64,000 nucleotides of DNA from Trichoplax sp. H2. Lineage: Eukaryota > Placozoa > Uniplacotomia > Trichoplacea. The stretch is from contig NOWV01000001.1 in assembly GCA_003344405.1 (NCBI GenBank), forward strand, positions 868,001 through 932,000, read 5' to 3'. The notes under the pieces were generated by a model. That model saw only the letters and a program-made list of their open reading frames with translations. It was not told the DNA's origin and made no database searches. Position numbers and translations under genes: made by a program. This document shows, in pieces, positions 1-16,655 of this stretch (position 1 is its first letter; each line of letters begins with the position of its first letter).

Positions 1-718
1 TATGATACTAGTACCATTTAAATTATCTGTACTTATTGTCAGATGTAGATGAGAATAGAGCCTAGTTTAACTTGCAATAGATGCCTTTTAGTATAAAATA
101 GTACTTGCATTAAAGTAGGTCTTTCTATGAACACTGTGATACTCTAAATGTAGGAGATTAAAAGACCTCTAAAGACAATAATAAAATGCACTCTAGCCTT
201 CATTGTTAAATCAATCAACTAGGTCGATCAACTAGGATGTAATAGTTTCTATAGTAACCATCATTTGCATACTATCAATAAGAATGACGATAATATAATA
301 TCGTCTATGAAGCAGTTCCAGCTAATTGCACTCTTCTACGGATTGTTTATACAGATTGGTCAGCATTCGATCCAATTCGGCAATAGTAACCCCTTGTATA
401 GGAGTATAGGATGATATTGGAGTAATGTTTAGATTTGAGAATTACAGTTAATCATAAATAACGGTAGCTTTAGCATATTCTACGATCGTTCTTAATTAAG
501 TCATATATAAAAATGAAGAAATGGTACTAAGAAAGCATTGAAAGTTTTCCACTTCATCATTCTTAATAATCATGATAAGTAAGCTACGATGAATCTAGTA
601 TATTTAATACTTAAAAGTTAGATCTCGATGATTTCCTATTTACTACAATAGTAAATCCTTTACTAAAAGTTAATATTGTCATGCGTTTTTTGATGCACGA
701 TTATACGAAGGTGAGAAA
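1..718. other. Upstream region of RGS22, no gene seen
   Basis: AT-rich sequence with stops in all frames and no exon-like stretch that I could support. It probably holds the promoter and 5' UTR of the RGS22 gene, or an intron of a longer 5' end. Confidence 0.5.
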
Positions 719-3700
719 ATGGATGTCAATGAAGATAATTTGGTGAGTAAAATGCTATCCAGAACTGAGAGTCGGAATTTTTATGCCAATATGTACATTT
801 CAGTTTACACTGCAATTATCATTACTGTTATGTGATCTATTATTGCACATTTAGTTATAAATAAGTTGAAAAGTAGATGAAAATTAACACCAATATCAAA
901 ATCTTAAGTAATCTTACAGTTTATACCATTTTATTTACAACGAATTTCAACGTTTTTTTTTGTCTAGTAGCTTAACTGCTATTCTCAGATTGTCGATAAG
1001 TCCAGCTAGTATCCATTCTTTATTACTAACTAATCCCTGTTTTTGGATTGTCTACTATGTAGTTAAGATAAATTGAAAAGTTTGATAAAATTTAGCAGCA
1101 ATTCTGTATACTATAATAGTCGTAGTATTCCATTCATAGCAAATTTCACTCTTAGTAATCTAATTTTGACCTACATGTTGTCGATTATCATGACTAATAT
1201 GCCATCAGCTATTTCGATATAATCGTTACTATTGGCTTGATTATCGTATAGTCTAGATTTCTGAAAACATCGATGTTATGATCTCGAGCAATCCTATATC
1301 ATACATAAATTTTGGTTATACTTTCCGTTCTTTCGGTCGTGCAGCCCAATTTTAACTCTTAAATTGCAGATAGATACGTCTGGTATATAATCAGTTATCA
1401 CCTCCTAGTGTAAGATATGTCTGGAAATTTACACTCAATTAAAGAGTTTATTTTTTATCACTGTCGTACAATATTGCTAAACTATTCCACCCTTTTAAAC
1501 TGAAAACTTTCAAGTAAAATTAATATAGTAAATGCAGACAACTTCATCCTCACGTTTTAGATAGGAATAGTTTATTTAGCTGTAGAATTATAGTATTACT
1601 TTAACTATAAAGACTGAAATTTTATATTAAATACTAGATAATAAATCATTCATTCATAAATTGAACATTTTATATAGGAGACTAAGTTAATGTACGACCA
1701 ACTGCTGGTAGAATTTCTGAATGAATATTTGGCTTCACCGGTAATAATAGATAAAATCAAACGATGACTTTTCTATATTCTTAATTCCTCTTCATAAGAG
1801 AATTTTTGATAGAATTTTTACCACTTTATACGTTGCATTAGACTTTTGGAGAGCGTATAACTTACAACTACAATACGGGCAACTTTGAAGGTCTACGAGA
1901 TGAATTAATTGATCAGAAACAATTCATTAGCAGTAAACGAACAATTTTTATACCACCAGGATCACCCGATCCAAACTCATGTACTTCCATTCATGTTTAC
2001 GTCAAGGTTATAGCTACTATAATATATTCTTGCAGCATTTCAAGCAATCATTTACCTCTTAAAGGTCATTTTAAAGGTATAATTCAATGTTACGACTTCA
2101 CTTTGATACTTCTAGAGTATAGAGAAAAAAATTGGCTTACAATGGTTCAAGTTACATCGATTAAAATCGTTTTTACGTAGCAAATCCTACTGTGAATATC
2201 GTTTAGCGATTGCTATTGATCAAAACTGGGCAGTAAGTAAAAACTTTTTACTAGTCTTTGCTTACTAAATAAAGATATGCTAAGTTCACTTTACAGGTCT
2301 TTGTAGACAGAAAATACAGTACTAAAAGACATTTCACCATCTATGTCCTAATTTATTATTGTCTTATTTCCTTTCATTTCATTTAAATTTTTGAATAGGA
2401 TCATCATAGTAAGAAATATTCTGCTACAAGTAAGAATAGCAAAATAGTCGATAATCTTTCTGTTCATGTTGCCATAGTTTCATTTTATTTCGACAGTATT
2501 TTTAAATAATTATAGCCATGAATTGAAGCTTCAATTTCTTCTAATTTATTACTATTATGCTGAATTCAATAGAAGATTCCAGATTTAATGTAAACAATCA
2601 AAAAGAAAGTCTAGCTAATTCTAAAACATCTGTAAGTATTGTTTATTTGATAATTTATAGGCAACATCGTTGGCAAATATAGTTTCGATCGATTAATATA
2701 GACCCTAGTTTAAATTATCGACTATAAGTAACAAGTAGGTGCATGTATAATATAATTGTAACTACAAGATCTTTGCAGTAACTATTCTAATTAAAAAGCA
2801 GTTTAAGGTGACAGCATTTCAAATATAGTGGCATCTGAATCTTAATAGTTTTAGTGTGATATCCTATAACCTATAATTAAAAGATTAAATTATGAAAGTA
2901 AATGTATGATATAGTCGTGGTAGCTTTAAGTTTTAAAAGAATAAAAGTTGTAAGCTTTTTCACTGATAATAATGGTGATCCAATTGGCAGCAGAAGAATG
3001 GCACATTGTCTATGGCCGTATCGAAGAAAGTTATGGATGAATTTAAAGAGTTTATCCAAGATAGTGATGGATGCAAGTATTTTAATTTCTGGGTAGATAT
3101 TGAATATGCAACGTTACAAAACGACCTAGAAAGTGACGAAAGTTATTCAAAGTAAGTAGCCCAAGAAGATTACGGACTGTAATTTTTATTCCAAATTTTG
3201 ATTTTGTAAGGTATCTCTGTCAATAGAGAAGCATTTCTATATGAAACCGTTTTATCGGCTACATTCGCTATTTACTTTTTTCTACCTATAGTATAATCCG
3301 ATTAATTCGGGATAAGTATGTTAATAATGGTAGCCCAAATCAGTTTAATAAAACATTTCTTGACTCAACCGGGTTGTATCGCCTATCAGCATTAAGTGCT
3401 AAAAAATTATTACATGTACAACAAAAGGCTTTTACAGAATTAGCAAGTTATTGGTGAGTAAAATAATCAATGAATCTACAATTATATTAAGACAATTTGC
3501 ACATAATCAGTAACAAAGCAATCTATAAATTCACCTGTTAACGTTCATTATTTCCTACAGTAGCTATTAATCTTGAGGATAAAACTCTATATCCTAACTA
3601 TTAACTAGTATAACTTCCTTCATAGTAATGCCATTAGAATATTAACTTTTCTAAAAGTAAAAGGATAGTTATATTAAATCAACATTGACAATACTTTTCA

Positions 3701-6700
3701 CTTATCTGTTTAAGGTTGAAATATTTATAGAAGTATAGGATTAATGGTTGTGATGAATCAATTTTGTTAGAATTCTATATCGTAATTGTCAATTTAGTCT
3801 TGCAATTCTAAAGTAAATTTCAACTACAGCAGGCCAGCGGAACATACTTCTTCTTATGGTCATATTAAATCGATTTTATTGTACTGTATCGATATGTGTT
3901 CATAGCAACCTAATCCAGATTTAAAAGTAACGTAAATTATTTTAGTAGCTTCTGATTTAGTTATTTTCTTAGTATAAACGGTACAATTAAAATACTAAGC
4001 TGACACAAATCTGCGTAATAAAATAAAGATAATTGCTATTTTTATCATCTAGTCTCATATTCTAAAGAACTTACATAGGCTGTAGATAATAATTTAGTTA
4101 GGCTAATAAGTTATACAAATAAAATAGAATATTTATATCCATTGCATCATAAGAGATGTTATTATTTGTCAATGATAACAATGAATCCTATGTGGTATTT
4201 TAATTTTAATAACTTGATTATAAAACTACAGGTATCCTCGTTTTATGATATGGTATCAGCTGCAACATAAGTCCTTAATTACAGATAGCTCAAATTCTCA
4301 TCGACAGATTACCAGATCAGTGGCTCAATCATTGTCTAGGCCTAGCAGCGCAAGTAATCCATCTAAAGCTGTTTCTCTATGTAAAGTCTCCTTTCCTAGC
4401 GAACCTTATTTCGAAGAATTATCCATACCAAAACGTCGACCCCAATCCGCAATATCGGCTCACAGTAGACCTTCTTCTGCAAGATATAAGGTAAAATCCG
4501 ACTATGTTATTGCTAATTAAAATTATCCATAAATCCACCTCTAGTTAATCTTTCTTGTTACTCAAATTGTGCTTTTTGAATCATGGTATGCTTCCATCTG
4601 CATAAGAATAGAGTTTAGATTATCACATCATTGTTGTAAAATTGCTCCATAGATGGTGTACTATAGAAGAAAAACATCTCGATTTTTATTGCAGACAAAA
4701 TCTTTAACTCAAACACCAGGCTTAGTCGATCACTATCGTCAAACTTTAAATCAAGTTGACAGCGATCATGAGAGTACCAAAGCATGGAGTCAAAGAAATG
4801 AAATTACCAATTGTGAAGGAAATGGCATTAAGACAATTATTACTAACAAGGGTAAAATGGTGCGTTAATATAGAAATTTCCTTTTAATGTCATCCTGTTG
4901 CTAAGCTTGCTTAATATCTAGTGCATCGATTAACATATTTCCCTCTATACATTGACCAAATAAGCTTTTTTATGATCTATTAAGATGAATAATCAAAATT
5001 AAATGATCAAAAGATCTACAGTAACTTTTACTATATCATAGTCATGTAATTACATTTGCCTATTTTAAATCTACCTACATAGCCTATAAATGACATGATA
5101 AAAATATAAAATAGATATTTGTATCCAGTATTACGGTCTCTTGAAGATGAGTAGTCTAAATTTGATATGACTAAAAGATCGATCGTAGTTTTAGAAGAAG
5201 ACGTAGTAGATTTTTTGTTACAATATCAAACTATTAATCTATAGTGTAGCCTATGATATACCCTTTTCCTGCAACTGCAATAAATAAGTTTTTAGGGTCC
5301 ATCATAGCTGAATAGTCGAAGTGAAAACGATTACAGGATCTGTGATAGCTTTAGAGTGAGATCTGATGAATTTATTATTGAACCATAGCTATAAATCTAT
5401 AGTAGCCCATGACCTCCTACATCTTTTCTCTATACGACTAATATAAATAAATTTCATGATCCATCGAAGATGAATAAAAAAATGAGACGATTAGAAGTTA
5501 GTTTTAGAGTGAAATAAGGCGAATGTATAAAATATCATAGTTTCAGAATTGATTTATTGTGACTTTAGAGTAAAAATCAAGACAAAAATGTTACTCTATG
5601 TTAAAATATCGATTGCTTTAGAATAGAATAGAATTAGAGTATCTTTTAAAAATTTTATGTACGCTTATTTCAATTTCTTTTAATGCTATCCCTCCTTTAG
5701 AACGAACCTAAAAAACAACTCATTGAATACTATGATCAAGAACCGTTATCCTATGATAATGAAAGCTTAATCCAGTCATTGCGTATTGCCTTGGAGAATG
5801 ACTCCAACTGTGGAAATTATTTTAAAAATTTCTTACAGCAGTCTGGTTGTGATCAGGTAACGTCAAGTTTGAATACAGCAGTGATTTTCTACTAATGCTT
5901 CTTATAGGGTGGGATAGCAAGAAATCATTTTATTCTATTTTTACTTCGTATAGTAAAGGAATACAGTAGTAATCTTTTATAAAAGGATCATAAGTGCTTC
6001 GAGTAATACTGTTATAATAGCTGCTTCTTGTAAATAGACGATATTGTTTAGTTATTATTAATTTACTTTCTGCAGAGTATTAAAAATTGCCATCAGTTAT
6101 GGCATGATATACTGGAATATATTCAATTCTTTCACGAAGGTACTTTTAACGAATTTAAAGTGGGAAGCTTCGCCAAGGTAACTGAAGAAATAGTGCGACT
6201 ATAATTCGATATTCTAACAGCAGTCTTATAACTGGTTAATCATCTAAAAAATTCTAAAGCTGGTAATTTAAAGTATGCATATCCTACGATTTATTCTCCT
6301 AATAATTGTTACCACCTTTCAATCGTGCAGAGAATTTTTAGCGACTATATATTGCCTGGTAGCCGATTCAATATTCATTGTAACGAAAAACTACGTAAAA
6401 AGGTCATTAAGCAACTGGATCCGCCTTATGAAGATTTATTTGATGATATTGAAGATTTTATTTTAAGAAAATTATTACCGCCTTGGAAGAATTTCTTACA
6501 ATTTGATAAAGAAGAACTATCTAAAGTCAGTTCGATCTTTCAAATCTTAGCGATTGCTCATAAAAAGAACTTAAAATAATTATCTTATTTGCGGTAGTTC
6601 CCTTCTAGGCAATCTACCATTTTAGTTTTTTATTATTTTGAAAAATTAATAATGGCGTTAAATATTTTTAAGACAAAGTCTATGTAGTGTACATGGACCT

Positions 6701-9700
6701 GTATACAGTATTTAAACTAGATAGGTACAATGGCCTTAAACTGATGTATGAAATATCTTTCATTCTACACATATTTTAGTTACCAAAAATGTCCATTTTA
6801 AGATATGTGGAAACTGAAGAATTTATTCCAATTTTGCAACGTGGGATCGGAGTTTATTCTGAAGACTGTGATACAGAATCAAGTTTATACATGGATTCAT
6901 TTGAATCTATGCTAAGTCAGCACAGATCGGCCAAGGTTACAGCAATTTCACTCAAGTCACTTAAAAATTTTTGTCTTTGATTGGCTGAATTGTCGGACTA
7001 ACGTTTTCTTATGTACTTGGTTAGAAATCAGATAAAGATTCTGTTAGCTTTATGGCTGCAGCCTTGGAAGCTCTCCATGGGCAGCATTTTGTCGATGGTA
7101 AAGGCGATACAGACAGCGTAGATGGCTCCAACAGTGATAGTAGTTTTTCAGATGATGACAGTGACCTTAAAGGACCGCAGACATTTCAGAAGACATTAAG
7201 CAATCGTAGTGAATTAGAGTTTCTTCGTAAATTTTTGGAAGAGAAACAATCTGTCAATGATTTACTATGTTTCCTTGATATTGAGGAATATCGTCGAGTG
7301 CCCCATACAGATGGTGCAACACGAAATCTATTGGCTAGCCAAATTAAAGAGAAATACCTAAATAGGAAATATTTTTTCAATGCTAATAGTCCTGCTAATA
7401 AAATGGTTCAAAAGAAAGTAAGTCGGAAGTAGATGACTTTAATATATTTTCGAAATAATTCGATTGCTGTATTCAATAAAAATTGTTACAATAACAGTTC
7501 CCATGGTCATTTACACAGAAACAATTTCAGTATTTAAGTATCCATTATTAAATTTCTTTCCACTAAGTTCTAATTAATTGATTATTAGAATGCCAATAGT
7601 GATCCTGTGCTTGCTTATCCACTTCCATTGTAGCCTTCTAGACAATTATCGTTAGCTATCTCTTGCTACTCTGATCTTCAAATAATGTCCTATTCTACTG
7701 TATATTGCTTCGATAGACTAGTAATCCGTTTTAGCTGCTTCTGTCATTATTTTTATACTCAATATTTCAATAATGTCCTATTGTAAATTATCTAGACAGA
7801 CTAGCAAACCGCTACAATACATCCTTGACTCTCCTTTTCACTATGTTAGCATTAAAGTGATGGGCTATAGGGAATCATCCATAACCAGATTACTATACAA
7901 TCATTAATAACTGCCTTTTGCTACTCGAATATTTAAATAGTTTTCGATAATATGATATTTAAATAGATTAGTAATAGCTATGCAACACCTATAACTGCCC
8001 TGTCCGATTGCAAGATTTGAATAATATTCTTTACTAAATTACCCATAGGCAAACTGCTATATAACTGTCATTACTTGTTACATTTTACAACTCTACTATT
8101 TAAGTAAACCCTGCTGTAAATTATCTAGATAGACTAATAAAATGCTACACCTCGGCTTGACCACTTCATAATATGTTCTTACACTAAGAAGATATTTGAA
8201 TATGTTTTATAGAAAATTATCCAGATGTAGACTTTTACAGATTCATCATCGGTTACCTCGTACTATTGTAAATTTCTAAAAACTACTATACGTACAAGCA
8301 AACTGCAATAATATATCCTCAGTATTATAGAAAGAAACTGTCATGTTCACATCTTTCACTACTCTTGAACCATTCCAATACTGAAATCAAAATTCTATTC
8401 TAAACTATCTAGATCTATACTGCTATGCATTCAAGTAATAAACTTTATCCGGATTGTCCATCATCATCTACATTAATCAGTGTGCAAAAGATTTTAAGAG
8501 CTAGACTTCAGAAGCATTGGTTTCCCTTATTTCTACAAACCGAAGATTTTAGAAGGAGAAGAGCACAATCAATGAACGCTAAATTATTCAACTTTAATTG
8601 TAGCAACTCACAACAGGGCTCGGCATTAAAGGTAATTGTGTTCGATAAGTAATAGGTAATCGTGTTCGATATTACACATAATTAATCAAACATGAATCGA
8701 AATGAATTATAGGATGATCATTACTGCACTGATCGGTAATTCCTGCATTAAGTAAAAGCTGTTTTTTTGCAATTTCTTACATCCCTGGTCTAGCTCCTGC
8801 GAAGTCGATGGAAATCTTCATCATATGATTTAATTTATCTTCGAAAAACCTTAATTGATGCCGAAAAATCAGTTAATTTTCAACATTTCCTAGTTGCTAA
8901 ACATAATCTTTTAGAAAGCAATGTTTTATTTTGGCGAGAAGTTCAAAAATATAAGGTAATCTTGTCTCTATGATATTTTAACGGGATTTTTATATCTTAT
9001 ATACTCATATATTTATATAGCATAAATCAATAAAAGTACTCATTTCTATTGATTTTATGTACAATGATAAACTGAAAAAAATTAGCTAGTGCATGAGTTC
9101 AAACTAAGCGTATTCCAGCTTCAATTGGTTGTATTAAGCATCTAATTATGTCAGTCACTCACTACCACCCAATCTAAACATGACTTCAGTATGAGCGTAG
9201 TTAAGTGATTTAGATTGAAGGCCGAAAAAATGACGGTCTTAGTTATATATCTGTAAATTATTGACATATTTTTAAAAATTGTGGCATGAAATTAGTTAAT
9301 TGTCCAAAATTTCATGCGCACGTCTAACTCTCTAAATGTAGCATGACGAGTTAAAATCATGTTTAAGCTATACATGAGGGTGCATTTTAAATTTTTGTTT
9401 AGGAATTATGTCATTCTCATGCGGAAATTACCTTCAGAATCAGTAAAGCGAAAGCCATCATTAGTCGATTTATTGATTCGGCTGTTCCACCACGCATACA
9501 AATTAGCATATCCGTAGATATTGCTAATCGTATTGTTGATCAGCAGAGGCAGGCTGGACCTTACATATTTCGTGAAGCACAGGTAAGAATGAATGATTTT
9601 TGATTATATTACATATAGGTTAATACATAAGTCCTTTCTCTCGGCAATATATAATAAGTATTAACCATACTATTATAGCTAACAGTATTCCGCGGCCTCT

Positions 9701-10533
9701 TTGGCTATTGGGGAGCGTATCGAGCCTTAGAAGCTACAGTCACTCCTGATTACTTTGCTACTGCGGCCGAAGAAGCGAAAAAACAAAGAAGAGAAAGATT
9801 TACTATTTATAAAAAACAGATAGATGAAGCAAATAAAAATAATCAAATGGAAGATAGCAGTATTGGTGGCGATAGTATCGGTGTCATAGAAGATAGTGTA
9901 GAACCTGAAAAGTTGATTAATGATCATCACACTTCATTTCGTTATTCGATATATTGTAAGGAAGGTATGGCTACCGACAATGTTGACATTAATGCTACCG
10001 AAATCAATCAGAAGAAAAATGAAGATGTTATTGATATTAACAAGAGTGTAAATGGTGAAGAAAAGGAAGAAAAACTGGAGAAAAAACAACTGCCTCCACG
10101 ATCAAAATCTGCACGTTACAGAAGAAAAATTTCCGATTCACTGAAGGAGAAAGAAGAGCAATCTAATGTGATAGATAGAATCGGACTAGAATTATCGACA
10201 ACGAAACAGCTCGATAAAGAGGATGTATCAGCCAAAATCACTGTTGTAAAAAATAAATCTCGCCCTTCAAGTGCTTCTTCTGCTTCTATCATGACTCAGT
10301 CTCCTCGTTATACTACTTGGAAAGGTAACTCTAGCCCAAATTTATCACCTAAACTATCAAAACAGGTTCATTTGAGTGAAAAGGACGTTACTAAGTTGAA
10401 GGTCAGAACTCAGTTGCGTCAACGATCGCATTGGCAACAAATCGTCAACCCATCTTTACCAACCTGTCAAGAAATTATATTACGGCGATATGCAAATAAG
10501 TTCGAAGTCAAATCGAATCATAAGAAACATTAA
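719..10533 (+). CDS. RGS22: RGS22-like multi-RGS-domain protein
   Basis: Regulator of G-protein signalling 22 family; RGS domains bind G-alpha subunits, and RGS22 is linked to testis and cilia in vertebrates. Exons I could join: 719-742, 1678-1740, 1842-2006, 2116-2232, 2991-3151, 3292-3453, 4232-4490, 4695-4859, 5701-5856, 6076-6177, 6331-6525, 6780-6935, 7025-7417, 8413-8631, 8794-8955, 9403-9582, 9679-10533 (stop). Phases agree at nearly all junctions. The product follows vertebrate RGS22 in order: N-terminal LVEFLNEYLASP; first RGS (FKEFIQ...FWVDIEYA); second RGS ending DPPYEDLFDDIEDFIL; third RGS (FLRKFLEEKQ...DIEEYRRV, KYLNRKYFF); then LFWREVQKYK and AGPYIFREAQ. A charged, serine-rich C-terminus follows. 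One or more exons between 2233 and 2990 are unresolved, and the first exon (24 coding bases) is tentative. Confidence 0.93.
7560..8412. repeat. Degenerate repeats in an RGS22 intron
   Basis: The longest RGS22 intron carries several diverged copies of a motif around attatctaga followed by agactag (for example near 7769-7810 and 8110-8140, and a weaker form at 8403-8415), as well as repeated aataatgtcctatt blocks. Copies are imperfect, and I cannot set an exact period by eye. Confidence 0.35.
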
Positions 10534-11187
10534 TGTAAGGTAGTACTGTTAATACTACAATTGATCGAGATTTTTGTATCAGGTGGGCTTGTACGTGCTA
10601 CACGGAATGACTTGCTGTAATATATTTGTTATGTACTATAATTTTCTTGTAAAGACAAGAAATCTTTATATTATATTTCTTTCCTCACACAAGAAAAATA
10701 TCAATTATTTATTAACTGTTTAAACGGTGATAAGCGACTGTATGTAACTACCTATTGCACAGATACGAGAAATAAAAAACAAGTTAACATCATCTTGAAG
10801 TAATTTACATACAAAATAAGGTGTTAAAATATATGTACATGGTCAAAAATTATTTCTTCATTAATAAATATTCGAGATATTTTACCGCAAATTATAGTAG
10901 AACGTTTGCCTAGAATATTTATATTAAGAAAAAAATAAAACACTATAATGTACAGTGTACAAATTGTACATTTATCCAACTCACCGAATAAGATGACAAT
11001 AAAGCACGCAAAATACAGATAAATCTTGATTAAGATTGTGATGAAAGTTAGAATACGATACGGTACATTGGTATTGAATATGCGACAAAATTAATATTTA
11101 AGTGCATATATACAGTGATAACATTAATAGAAATGAGTTATAGTAATAATACTGCTGCTTTGATGATGTAAATAGGTTATATGCAAC
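10534..11187. other. Convergent intergenic gap RGS22/TGS1
   Basis: The stop codons of RGS22 (+) and TGS1 (-) face each other here. The gap is AT-rich with possible polyadenylation hexamers on both strands. No coding potential is seen. One isolated gtacagtgtac occurs near 10950, but there is no palindrome cluster. Confidence 0.6.
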
Positions 11188-14485
<3,298 letters not shown>

Positions 14486-15672
14486 GTACAAGTTAGTGAC
14501 TCATTGTTCAGGTATTGGAGCAATTTGTGTATATAATTGAAAGATGACCTGAACGTAATTAAGGGTAAACAATTTCTTGCATGGATCAGTGTATTGCAGA
14601 TTTTGGTTGGAAATGTAGGTACAGTACAACCGTGGGCTACCAATTTCTTAGTAGTCTATATGATACAACGTATAATTTTACGTCTCGATTCTCATTTACT
14701 GTATATGTAGTTCAGTAAGAACTGCAATAGATCATATAGTACGATCACAAATGATATCAATGTCTATAATTCCAATTCCAATTGTACGATCAGGTAAGTT
14801 ATGTCTAGAAATCTGTTAAATGAGCACATTATTCGTAAATTAAAGCGACGGGAGTTTGCACTAGTCTATACAAAACGCCAAGATAACTTTGCCTTCTACA
14901 GCAGGTAGTTCATTTATTTGTTAAGCTAACCTTCAGATTGACTTGATGTGCAGAACAGATTGGGCTGCCTGTGGTAGAAAGAATTGCCTTGCATAAGTAA
15001 CAATCTACTTAAGCATACTGCTTGAAATATATAACGATCACGAAATTCCAAATCTTAGAAAATAAGGACTGTATTGGATCTTCTATAAAGATTAACTACA
15101 CAGCTCTACTCCAGCCGAATACTACTACTAAAGATTTCTAGAACGAACTAACTGAAATAATCTAAAGTTGCATGCTTTTATACTTTTCGTAGCATTCGCA
15201 GCTACAATCCGCATGACACCTTTTACCTTATTTTACACATAGTAAAATTATTCTTAGTAACAGTATTCTACTGCGGACCATCATTAATCCGATATGGATA
15301 CGACTATAGTATTTACGTAGACATTATTCACACCAGCCAAAGTACAGTACAATGAATTAACCATATCCTAATATATGATTTACAGTTCTAGTTTTACCTA
15401 TAGCCTTATTAGTAACTCAACACCTTACTGTATGTAGTCATCTGTACTCTAGCACTACACTGCATATCTACAAAATATCTACACTGCTATATATCAAAAT
15501 TTACAGCTAATTAATCATCACACTACTACTAGTGTGCAATCAATTATGTTTTCTGCTATTAGTTTGCTATGCTCGTACAATACTGTACTGAATGGAATTC
15601 AGTAGTGAAGAACGACATCAGGCTGAGTACAGTACATTATACTAACACCGTCAACCACTTTAAATACTATCA
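14486..15672. other. Upstream of TGS1, no gene seen
   Basis: AT-rich sequence with only short chance ORFs; probably the TGS1 promoter side. Isolated tactgta and tacagta fragments increase towards the right-hand end. I found no exon with both splice borders. Confidence 0.45.
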
Positions 15673-16030
15673 TTACTTTATAGGTGCTTTGGTTAGAAAA
15701 AGAACAACAGTTGCTGCGTGTGGGCTTGTAAAACCATTCAGGGTTATCTTGTTTTGATTATTCAATGGATTGGAAATGTGCTGGACAGGAGTGGAGACCT
15801 GCTGAGGCTGTAAACTGCATTCAAGCTTGGCTTGCAGTTTGACGTAACTTGGAACGTTGCAGGTTGTGAAAGATTCGGTAGGAGAATTGCTAGTCAGGCT
15901 ATCGGCAGCTTCTACGCCGTTATGAGATGCTTTTGTGGGCTCTTCACCTTGAATATCTTGTGATATTAGTTGATCCGATGGAGTTTCAATAGTAGTCGCT
16001 TGGTCTGGATTGGAAGGAAAGGCAAACATT
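15673..16030 (-). CDS. Hypothetical Ser/Thr-rich small protein
   Basis: An ORF on the minus strand, starting at the first in-frame ATG (16030), gives about 118 residues. The frame stays open further upstream, so this could also be an exon. Base composition is less AT-rich than the flanks, and the product is a normal mixture (MFAFPSNPDQATTIE..., then SNSPTESFTTCNVPSYVKL, ending LFLTKAPIK) rather than the Tyr/Cys/Thr/Val pattern that the local palindromic repeat produces when translated. A possible splice donor (gtaatg) overlaps the stop, so it may be the first part of a longer gene. No family recognised, no clear domain or signal peptide. It could be spurious. Confidence 0.38.
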
Positions 16031-16117
16031 ATCCATTGACAAATGGCGCAAACTACTTGGTACACACTTGTATCAGGTGGCCGAGAAGAGTCGCTAGTAC
16101 ACTATAGTATTATAATA

Positions 16118-16345
16118 TTATTTCTACGCAGTACAGTACGGTACGGACGTACAACGTGGTGTACAGTACAGTACTGTCATTTGTTGCACAGCGCACACTC
16201 AGTCATTCATGATACACTCGATGCAAGTACAGTGTACAGTATTACGCATTACAGCGTTATACAGTACTGTACTGTACTGTACAGTACATACTGTACAGTA
16301 CAGTACAGTACACGTCAGTACACAGTATACAGTCGTAAGATCGTC
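16118..16345. repeat. Palindromic TACTG/CAGTA repeat cluster
   Basis: Runs of tactgtactg and cagtacagta switch orientation within the cluster and create palindromes such as gtactgtacagtac. The pentamer TACTG is a rotation of the reverse complement of ACAGT, so the array reads the same on both strands and could fold into hairpins. ORFs here encode only Tyr/Cys/Thr/Val/Ser/Gln repeats and are not genes. Confidence 0.85.
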
Positions 16346-16458
16346 AATAATAACAGTAGGCATGGAAAGGTTTACTGTAAATGATAATGATAATACAGAT
16401 ACTGTATACAGTAATATAGATTTATATTAGATTCGGCGACTACTGTAGTGTGCAGTAC

Positions 16459-16474
16459 TGAGAGAGAGAGAGAG
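16459..16474. repeat. GA dinucleotide microsatellite
   Basis: An uninterrupted run of eight ga/ag units. Confidence 0.8.
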
Positions 16475-16566
16475 CAGTAGTCCCTGTTGGATTCAATCCA
16501 ATAAATCGATAGTAATGAGCGCTTGAAAAATTACTATTAATAATGCATCTACAGTATAAAGTATAT

Positions 16567-16650
16567 TTATACAGTACAGTACATACTGTATTCAAATACT
16601 GTACATCATACTGTACAGTACAGTACAGTACAGTACAGTACAGTACAGTG
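16567..16650. repeat. Palindromic repeat cluster with long (TACAG)n run
   Basis: Contains the longest perfect pentamer run in the window (about 16610-16648, cagta repeated without interruption), next to inverted copies at 16572-16590. Confidence 0.85.
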
Positions 16651-16655
16651 AACAA

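Noticed and set aside
16043-16655. ORFs of 71-113 codons on both strands
   Set aside because: They are translations of the tactg/cagta pentamer array (Tyr-Cys-Thr-Val-Gln-Ser cycles) and are open in several frames at once.
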